From: Galactobacter sp.
GTDB lineage: Bacteria > Actinomycetota > Actinomycetes > Actinomycetales > Micrococcaceae
Direction: 5' to 3'
NCBI GenBank assembly: GCA_022712075.1
Contig: JALAHE010000169.1
Location: 1-25,505, forward strand
DNA: 25,505 nt
Both the position numbers and the translations under genes were made by a program. Within the stretch, counting starts at the first letter, position 1; the number at the start of each line of letters is the position of its first letter. The notes under the pieces are model-generated. The model did not search any database. It had not been told where the DNA came from and saw only the letters and a list, made by a program, of their open reading frames with translations. Positions 7,933 through 13,100 of this stretch are shown one piece after another.

Positions 7933-8436
7933 TCATCCTTCCTTGACCGCGGTGGCGGTGTGAGTCGTGGCGGCCGGCGCCGAGGAGAAGCCCCCCGTGG
8001 AGCCGAAGCCGCGGTCGCCGCGCTCGCTCTCGCCGAGGTCGTCGACCTCGATAAAGAGGGCGCGCTCGACCTTCTGGATCAGCAGCTGGGCGATGCGGTC
8101 GCCGCGCTTGAGCGTCACCTCGGCGGTGCGATCCAGGTTGATCAGGTTGATCAGCAGCTCGCCGCGGTAGCCGGCGTCGACGGTGCCAGGGGCGTTCACG
8201 ATGCTGATGCCGTGCTTCGCGGCGAGGCCGGAACGCGGGTGCACGAGGCCGACGTAGCCGTCGGGAATCGCCACGGCCAGGCCGGTGGGAACCAAGCGGC
8301 GCTCGCCCGGGGCGAGGGTCACGTCCTCGCGGGCGTAGAGATCGGCCCCGGCGTCGCCCGGCAGGGCGTAGGCGGGGACGGGCAGCTCCGGATCGAGGCG
8401 GCGCACGCGCACCTCGAGCGTGGATGGGCTGTTCAT
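7933..8436 (-). CDS. dut: dUTP diphosphatase (trimeric dUTPase)
   Basis: Hydrolyses dUTP to dUMP and diphosphate, keeping uracil out of DNA and supplying dTMP synthesis. 167 residues, usual for the trimeric family. All five motifs are present: PGDAGADLYA (27-34 core), HPRSGLA (66-72), GTVDAGYRGE (84-93, with catalytic Asp87 and base-stacking Tyr90), RGDRIAQLLI (111-120) and RGDRGFGSTGG (139-149, the C-terminal arm that closes over substrate). ATG at 8436 follows AGGAA-containing sequence; an upstream in-frame start at 8484 would add 16 residues not seen in the family. It is first in the leftward group with DUF3710, OB-fold and DUF3159 and is divergent from the DUF3093 gene. Confidence 0.96.
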   Translation of the reverse strand: MNSPSTLEVRVRRLDPELPVPAYALPGDAGADLYAREDVTLAPGERRLVPTGLAVAIPDGYVGLVHPRSGLAAKHGISIVNAPGTVDAGYRGELLINLINLDRTAEVTLKRGDRIAQLLIQKVERALFIEVDDLGESERGDRGFGSTGGFSSAPAATTHTATAVKEG

Positions 8437-8561
8437 GCTTCCTCGTGTTCCTCGGTCTCCGAGCGGCGGGTCTGGCGCCGACATCCCTCATGCGGGATCG
8501 CTGATGTGCCGTACCGCCCGCGCGCGGGCGGCGGCCGCGCCCCACTCTATCGGCTCGCGGC

Positions 8562-8577
8562 TACCATGGAAGGCATG
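8562..8577 (+). promoter_or_regulatory. Putative leaderless promoter of the DUF3093 gene
   Basis: TACCAT (8562-8567) is followed by seven bases and ATG at 8575. The GGAAGG just before the ATG is only one base away, too close to work well as a Shine-Dalgarno site, which supports a leaderless start. No convincing -35 is visible. Confidence 0.5.
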
Positions 8578-9078
8578 TCTTCTCCTTCCGGCGACCAGGG
8601 CGCGGCCCCGGCGACCCCCGCGCCGTACATCGAAAAACTGCGTGCCCCTTGGTGGCTGTGGCTCGTCTCCTACGCCCTGTGCGTGGCGGTGGGCCTGGCG
8701 CTCTCCCCCACCAATGCGCTCCTGTGCACCGTCATCTCCGTGGTGGCGGCCATCATCGTCACGGTGCTGTTTGTCGCCTCCGCGCCCAGCATCATCATCA
8801 CGCAGGACACGCTGCAGGTCGGGCGCGCCCGCATCGAGCGCCGTTTCCTCGGCGAGGCCACGGGCTTCGCCGGTGACGGTGCCCGCTACGAGCGCGGCCG
8901 CGGGCTCAACGGGCTGGCCTTCATGAGCTTCCGGGGCTGGATCGATCCCGTCGTCAAGGTCATCATCGAGGACCCCAACGACTCCACGCCCTACTGGATC
9001 TTCTCCACCAAGCACCCGGAGCGCGTCTCCGCCGCTTTGGGCGGGGCGATGTCGACGCAGGACGTGCCCTCGCTCTGA
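8575..9078 (+). CDS. DUF3093 family membrane protein
   Basis: 167 residues. A short polar N terminus precedes two transmembrane helices (about 26-44, WWLWLVSYALCVAVGLALS, and 48-70, ALLCTVISVVAAIIVTVLF). A soluble C-terminal domain follows with VGRARIERRFLGEA, RGLNGLAFMSFRGWIDPVVK and DPNDSTPYWIFSTKHPER. The last segments are the recognisable DUF3093 core; the fold resembles PH-like bacterial membrane domains, but that is only an impression. The function is unknown. ATG at 8575 was preferred over ATG at 8566 because the latter overlaps the likely -10 hexamer. The gene is divergent from dut and ends in a hairpin shared with the DUF4193 gene. Its M. tuberculosis counterpart is Rv2698. Confidence 0.88.
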   Translation: MSSPSGDQGAAPATPAPYIEKLRAPWWLWLVSYALCVAVGLALSPTNALLCTVISVVAAIIVTVLFVASAPSIIITQDTLQVGRARIERRFLGEATGFAGDGARYERGRGLNGLAFMSFRGWIDPVVKVIIEDPNDSTPYWIFSTKHPERVSAALGGAMSTQDVPSL

Positions 9079-9102
9079 GCGCAGGCCGCCCGCACCACAC
9101 AC

Positions 9103-9142
9103 AACGGGGCGCCCACCGGAAGATTCCGGTGGGCGCCCCGTT
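9103..9142. terminator. Bidirectional hairpin terminator between DUF3093 and DUF4193 genes
   Basis: A perfect 18-bp stem (9103-9120 with 9125-9142) with a 4-base loop AGAT sits between two convergent stops (9078 and 9163). The arms begin AACGGGG and end CCCCGTT, so each direction has a few T residues at the stem foot. Confidence 0.92.
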
Positions 9143-9162
9143 CCTGGCTGTGGGGAGCTGAA

Positions 9163-9462
9163 TCAGCCCTCGCAGTCCTTGCAGTACAGCAGGCCACCGC
9201 GCTCCACGGCCACCTGCGAGCGGTGGCGAACCAGGAAGCACGAGGCGCACGTGAACTCGTCGGACTGCGCCGGGAGCACCATCACCTGGAGCTCCTCGTT
9301 GGAGAGGTCGGCGCCGGGCAGCTCGTAACTGTCGGCCGCCTCCGCCTCGTCCTCGTCCACCACGGCGGACTGGGAGTCGTTGCGGCGTCCCTTCAGTTCC
9401 TCGAGCGAGTCCTCGCGGACTTCGTCTTCATTCTTGCGGGGCGCGTCGTAATCGGTGGCCAC
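9163..9462 (-). CDS. DUF4193 small zinc-ribbon protein
   Basis: 99 residues. An acidic, charged N-terminal two-thirds (ATDYDAPRKNEDE, DSLEELKGRR, VDEDEAEAADSYELPGADLS) leads to a C-terminal zinc ribbon with CASC and CKDC separated by 18 residues. The four cysteines are predicted to bind one zinc ion; the metal is not shown. A segment like FTCASCFLVRHRSQVA is the signature of the actinobacterial DUF4193 family (Rv2699c type). The function is unknown; the size and acidic tail would suit an RNA polymerase- or ribosome-associated factor, but that is speculation. GTG at 9462 follows AGAGGGAAAA. It is divergent from sepH across 283 bases and has a possible promoter at 9550-9578. Confidence 0.93.
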   Translation of the reverse strand: MATDYDAPRKNEDEVREDSLEELKGRRNDSQSAVVDEDEAEAADSYELPGADLSNEELQVMVLPAQSDEFTCASCFLVRHRSQVAVERGGLLYCKDCEG

Positions 9463-9745
9463 TTTTCCCTCTAATCCTGCGGAACGTTCGTTGCATCACG
9501 CCCGTTTGTGAGGCCCACGGGGGAGGCGGGCGTCCGGTGCGTCGCACATACCTAACACCACCGGAGCCGCAATCACAAACCCTGTTCGCGCTGAGGGGAA
9601 CGCGAGAGGACGTATCCTGCGCCCTGAGCCGCCCGCCTCGCGGTAACGTGCGCGCCACACCGCGCAAATGCGGGCGCACGGCCGCCGGGAATGGGAGGCT
9701 GAAGGGTACGAGGAGCGTCCGCGAGCGGTCACGGGAGGATCAGGC
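9463..9745. other. Divergent intergenic region between the DUF4193 gene and sepH
   Basis: The longest gene-free stretch in the window (283 bases). It must hold the promoters of both flanking genes. Leftwards, TTGTGA-N17-TTAGGT (9550-9578) is a candidate. Rightwards, TATCCT (9613-9618) is a possible -10 for sepH with no good -35. The sepH ribosome binding site GGGAGGA lies just before its ATG. I see no small gene, repeat or structured RNA in it; short open frames here lack recognisable features. Confidence 0.6.
9550..9578 (-). promoter_or_regulatory. Candidate promoter for the DUF4193 gene
   Basis: On the minus strand TTGTGA (complement of 9573-9578) and TTAGGT (complement of 9550-9555) are 17 bases apart. 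This would give a 5' UTR of about 80 bases. The -35 matches TTGACA at four of six positions; the -10 lacks the conserved A at position 2, so confidence is limited. Confidence 0.35.
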
Positions 9746-11056
9746 ATGAAACACCTCGAGTTGGTGCGTGTGCACGAGACCGGTGAGGAGCTGGTGCTTC
9801 GCGCGCCGAGCGGTGAGCAGTTCCTGCTCTCGATCGAGGAGATCCTCGATGCGGCAACGGGAGGCACGCCGAGCGCGGCCCCGGCCGCGGAGCCGGCCGC
9901 CCAGCGCCCCGCCCAGACCTCCACAGAGCACGACGACGCTCCCGCGGCTCCCGCCGCGTCGTCGCCGAGCGCCGGGGCGGCTTCCCCGACGGCCACCGCC
10001 CAGCCCGGCCCCGCGCCGGAGGCCACCCAGGAGGCCGAGCCGGCCCCCGCCGTCGAGCTCAAGCCGCTCTCGCCGCGCGAGATCCAGGCGCGCATCCGCG
10101 CCGGTGCCACGGCCCAGGAGGTCGCGGCGACCTCCTCCACTCCGCTTGCAAACATCCTGCGCTACGAGGGCCCCGTGCTCGCCGAGCGCGACTACATCGC
10201 CCGCCAGGCCGGCGACGTCGAGGTGTCAGCTCCCCTTGGCAACGAGGGCTACCGCGCCGCCTTCGGCGACGAGCCGGCCACCCTCGCCCAGATGGTGCGC
10301 ACCCGCCTGCGCGCCTTCGGCGCCGATCCCGAGACGCTCGTCTGGGACGCGTGGAAGGTCGACGCCGGGACGTGGAGCGTCGTCGCGAGCTTCGTTCTGC
10401 CCGAGGGATCCGCCGCCGTGGGCGAGGAGCCGCCGGCCGTGTGGACGTTCCACCCCGCGCGCAAGCACCTCGAAAACGCCAACCGCTGGGGGCAGGTGCT
10501 CTCCGAGTGGGAGCCGTGGGATGTGCTGCCCGGCCAGCGCCGCCTCGTGCCCGTTGGCCCCTCCGGTCCCGTGGCGCTCGAGCAGGAGCCCGAGGACCCG
10601 GAGGCTGTACTCTCCCGCGCCGAGGACGAGGCGCTGCTCGACGTCCTCTCGCGCCGCCGCGGCACGCGCGTGGGCGAGGACGCGGACGGCGACGACGCGC
10701 TGGCCCACCTCATCGCCCGCTCGCACGCCGATCGCGACGAGCAGGGCGAGCGCCCAGGCGCCGTTCCGCGCCCCTGGACCGTTCCCGAACCGCTCGAGGA
10801 TCCCGTCCCCGACAACGTCCTGCCCGGCCCCGGCCGCACCGACGGCCTCGTGGAGCCCGAGGGCTCCGAGCTCGCCTGGCCGCCGCTGCGCCGCGTGCCG
10901 GATCCGGTGCCGGCGACGCGCGGCCTGGACGCCGAGGAGGACGACGACTCTCCGCGCCCGCACAAGAAGCGCCGCTCGCAGGTTCCCAGCTGGGACGAGA
11001 TCGTGTTCGGCCGCTCCGCCAAGGGCGGGGATGACGAGGACGACGACGAGAACTGA
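9746..11056 (+). CDS. sepH: Septation protein SepH (DUF3071)
   Basis: A cytoplasmic cell-division protein known from Streptomyces and mycobacteria to bind FtsZ and promote Z-ring assembly. 436 residues. The N terminus MKHLELVRVHETGEELVLRA and FLLSIEEILDAA begin DUF3071. An Ala/Pro-rich low-complexity stretch (about 38-104) follows. The helix-turn-helix-like half is LSPREIQARIRAGATAQEVA to EGPVLAERDYIARQA (about 106-160), then TWSVVASF and a WTFHPARKHLENAN segment. The C-terminal third is acidic and disordered, but ends in a conserved-looking VPSWDEIVFG motif near residue 415. ATG at 9746 is preceded by GGGAGGA at a good distance. It is convergent with the phosphodiesterase gene across a shared hairpin. 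Confidence 0.93.
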   Translation: MKHLELVRVHETGEELVLRAPSGEQFLLSIEEILDAATGGTPSAAPAAEPAAQRPAQTSTEHDDAPAAPAASSPSAGAASPTATAQPGPAPEATQEAEPAPAVELKPLSPREIQARIRAGATAQEVAATSSTPLANILRYEGPVLAERDYIARQAGDVEVSAPLGNEGYRAAFGDEPATLAQMVRTRLRAFGADPETLVWDAWKVDAGTWSVVASFVLPEGSAAVGEEPPAVWTFHPARKHLENANRWGQVLSEWEPWDVLPGQRRLVPVGPSGPVALEQEPEDPEAVLSRAEDEALLDVLSRRRGTRVGEDADGDDALAHLIARSHADRDEQGERPGAVPRPWTVPEPLEDPVPDNVLPGPGRTDGLVEPEGSELAWPPLRRVPDPVPATRGLDAEEDDDSPRPHKKRRSQVPSWDEIVFGRSAKGGDDEDDDEN

Positions 11057-11061
11057 GCACG

Positions 11062-11103
11062 GCACGAGGGCCGGTCACCGCTGGAGGTGACCGGCCCTCG
11101 TGC
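11062..11103. terminator. Bidirectional hairpin terminator between sepH and the phosphodiesterase gene
   Basis: A perfect 18-bp stem (11062-11079 with 11086-11103) with a 6-base loop GCTGGA, starting 6 bases after the sepH stop and 67 bases past the stop of the opposing gene. There is no long T-run. Confidence 0.9.
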
Positions 11104-11169
11104 GTTGCTGGTTCGTTGGCGGGCGGGAGCCCCGCGGCGACGGCGGGGACGTGAGCCTGCCGTGCCGGC

Positions 11170-12255
11170 TCAGCCGGCCAGGCGCAGGAGCGGGATCTTG
11201 CGCTCGGCCGGCGTGAGCGAGCCGTGCTGACCCACCATGGCCATGGCGTTGGGGCTCGCGCGGCGCGTGTCGTACAGAGCCAGCTCGTCGCGCGTCAGGA
11301 TCAGCAGATCGCCGATGCGTCCGGCCACCCCCTCGCGCACGGAGGGGCCAAAGAGCCCGGCCTCGATGGCCTCGGCGCGGGTGAGCACCCACACCCGCTC
11401 GCCGAAACGCTCGCGCCAGGCGGCGGCGGTCGCCTCGCGTGTGGCGTCGTCGGCGTCCTGTGCAATGTGCAGCTGCACGCCGCGCGGCTCGCCGGAGGTG
11501 AACTCCACGCCGCCGAGCAGCTCCGGGAACTGCGCGTAGTCGAGGCGACCCGAGGGCGGCACGTCGACCATGCCGTGGTCGGCCGTGAGCAGCACGAGCG
11601 TGTTGGGAGAGACGCCGGCCACGAGGCGGCGCATCGAGGAGTCCAGCTCCTCCAGGGCATGCAACCACGCCTCCGAATCGACGCCGTGCGCGTGCCCGGC
11701 CTTGTCGAGATCGTCCCAGTACAGGTACACGAGGGCGTCCTTGTTGGCGCGCAGCGTGTCAAGGGTGGCGCGGATGCGGGCCCCCGGGCTCGTGGCCTCG
11801 ACGAAGCCGCCGCCGCGCAGGCCGGCTCGCGTCAGGGCGCTCGAGCGGAACTTGGGGCGGGAGACGGTGAAGACTCCGCGGCGCGGGGCCAGCCGCTCGA
11901 GCACCGTCGGCAGGGGCTGCCAGGACTCGGGGTCGAGATCGCTCGGCCAGCCGCCGAGCTGGTTGACGACGCGGCGCTGGGCCGGGTCGAAGGAGTCGTA
12001 CCCGACGATCCCGTGCTCGCCCGGGGTGAGCCCGGTGGCGAGCGAGGTGAGCGCCGCGGCCGTGGTCGTGGGGAAGACCGTGTCGAGCTGCGTCGAGCCG
12101 GCGGCCTGCTGGGCGGCGCGCAGCGTGGGCGCGTAGGAGGCGAAGCGCTTCAGGAGGCGGGCGCCGAGCCCGTCCACGAGCACCACCACGGCGCGGTTCG
12201 CCGCGGGCAGCCGCAGGGTGTGCTCGAAGCCCTCCTCCCCCAGCGCGGCCGCCAC
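11170..12255 (-). CDS. Alkaline-phosphatase-fold nucleotide pyrophosphatase/phosphodiesterase family protein
   Basis: 361 residues from the first standard start, GTG 12255. Predicted two-metal phosphodiesterase: VVVLVDGLG (metal Asp28), FPTTTAAALTSLATG (nucleophile Thr in 63-65), YLYWDDLDKAGHAHG (metal Asp and His), LLTADHGM (metal Asp/His pair) and QHGSL near the C terminus (metal His). These are the conserved sites of the type I phosphodiesterase/NPP family. No signal peptide is seen. The frame stays open upstream to 12336 and encodes PAYGGGALSDVLPSVAAALG, which looks like the conserved N terminus of homologues. That region has no ATG, GTG or TTG, so the real start is probably a rare codon such as ATC at 12327 or 12330, behind GAGGGG. 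The gene end given here is therefore a minimum. The substrate is unknown. Confidence 0.85.
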   Translation of the reverse strand: MAAALGEEGFEHTLRLPAANRAVVVLVDGLGARLLKRFASYAPTLRAAQQAAGSTQLDTVFPTTTAAALTSLATGLTPGEHGIVGYDSFDPAQRRVVNQLGGWPSDLDPESWQPLPTVLERLAPRRGVFTVSRPKFRSSALTRAGLRGGGFVEATSPGARIRATLDTLRANKDALVYLYWDDLDKAGHAHGVDSEAWLHALEELDSSMRRLVAGVSPNTLVLLTADHGMVDVPPSGRLDYAQFPELLGGVEFTSGEPRGVQLHIAQDADDATREATAAAWRERFGERVWVLTRAEAIEAGLFGPSVREGVAGRIGDLLILTRDELALYDTRRASPNAMAMVGQHGSLTPAERKIPLLRLAG

Positions 12256-12319
12256 GGAGGGCAGGACGTCGCTGAGCGCGCCGCCGCCGTAGGCCGGGGC
12301 CTGCGGGGCGGCCGCCTGC

Positions 12320-12991
12320 TCAGCGATGATTGCCCCTCACCAGGCGGGCGACGCCGCGCGGGGCGGCGGGACCCGAGTGATCGGGGCGCTCGCCCTGGGC
12401 GGAGGCCCACGCGGCGTCGCGCGTGGCGCGGCGCAGCTCGCGGGCAAAGGAACGGGCGTCGTTCAGGTGATCCGTGCCGTCGGCATCCGCCGAAACGCGC
12501 AGGACGAGGTCCTCGCGGACCATCTGCCCCTGGTAGCCGTGGTCTGCGTCGCACTGCGGATCCGCGCAGCCGGCGGGGCCGAGGTCCAGGCGGGAGCCGC
12601 CCGACCAGGCGATGCCCACCGTGAGCTCGCGCGGGCCCTGGCCGGGGCGGTGCTCGTGGGGGCGCGGGTAGACGGCCGAGACCACCACGGAGTCAAGGCG
12701 CGGCAGGGCAACGGTTTCGACCGAGACGTTGGCGACCGGCTCGCTGTGGTCCTCGGGCTGGTGGTCGTCCACGTGCACGATCACGAGCGACTCGCGCGTG
12801 AGCACGAGGATGATCGCGTGGCGGTGCACCTCGGCGCGTTCCACGTGCGTCTCGAGGTGCAGCAGGTGGCGTTGCACCGGCGCGCCGTCGAGCTCATCGT
12901 CGAGCAGATCTGCGATGAGGTGCGGGTAGAAGCCGGCACGGGTCAGCTGGTCGGCCAGCTCCGGATCGGGGCCAAGGGGACGCGTGGACAT
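12320..12991 (-). CDS. DUF5998 family protein
   Basis: 223 residues, soluble, starting MSTRPLGPDPELADQLTRAG. Recognisable parts are FYPHLIADLLDDELDG, VERAEVHRHAIILVLT, ESLVIVHVDDHQPED and a central QVD-like beta-rich region with CADPQCDADHGYQGQMVRED; the two Cys and His/Asp here could bind a metal, but this is not shown. The function is unknown. From memory the family occurs in Actinobacteria beside the same phosphodiesterase and the acyl-CoA synthetase. ATG at 12991 was chosen because TAGGAT lies exactly 7 bases upstream; an in-frame ATG at 13000 overlaps that hexamer. Its last codons overlap the upstream open region of the phosphodiesterase gene, so the two are probably co-translated. Confidence 0.82.
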   Translation of the reverse strand: MSTRPLGPDPELADQLTRAGFYPHLIADLLDDELDGAPVQRHLLHLETHVERAEVHRHAIILVLTRESLVIVHVDDHQPEDHSEPVANVSVETVALPRLDSVVVSAVYPRPHEHRPGQGPRELTVGIAWSGGSRLDLGPAGCADPQCDADHGYQGQMVREDLVLRVSADADGTDHLNDARSFARELRRATRDAAWASAQGERPDHSGPAAPRGVARLVRGNHR

Positions 12992-13004
12992 GGACCCCAT
13001 CCTA
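12991..13004 (-). promoter_or_regulatory. Putative leaderless promoter of the DUF5998 gene
   Basis: The minus strand reads TAGGAT (complement of 12999-13004), seven bases, ATG at 12991. No Shine-Dalgarno sequence is placed usefully for this ATG. No clear -35 is visible. Confidence 0.5.
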
Positions 13005-13056
13005 GCGGCCCCGCCCGCACCGCGACCGGAGCCGCAAGGCACGGGGGCCGGAGGGT

Positions 13057-13074
13057 GCCGCGGTGCGCCGCGGC
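13057..13074. terminator. Short GC hairpin after the GNAT/acyl-CoA synthetase gene
   Basis: GCCGCGG-TGCG-CCGCGGC forms a 7-bp stem with a 4-base loop, 27 bases past the stop of the leftward synthetase gene and before the DUF5998 promoter. It lacks a T-run and is short, so it may only be GC-rich chance. Confidence 0.35.
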
Positions 13075-13100
13075 GCCCCGGGGCGGAGCTGAGACGGGCG

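Noticed and set aside
9783..10060. Ala/Pro-rich repeat-like stretch in sepH
   Set aside because: It is low-complexity linker coding sequence, with no tandem unit of fixed length, and is expected in SepH proteins.
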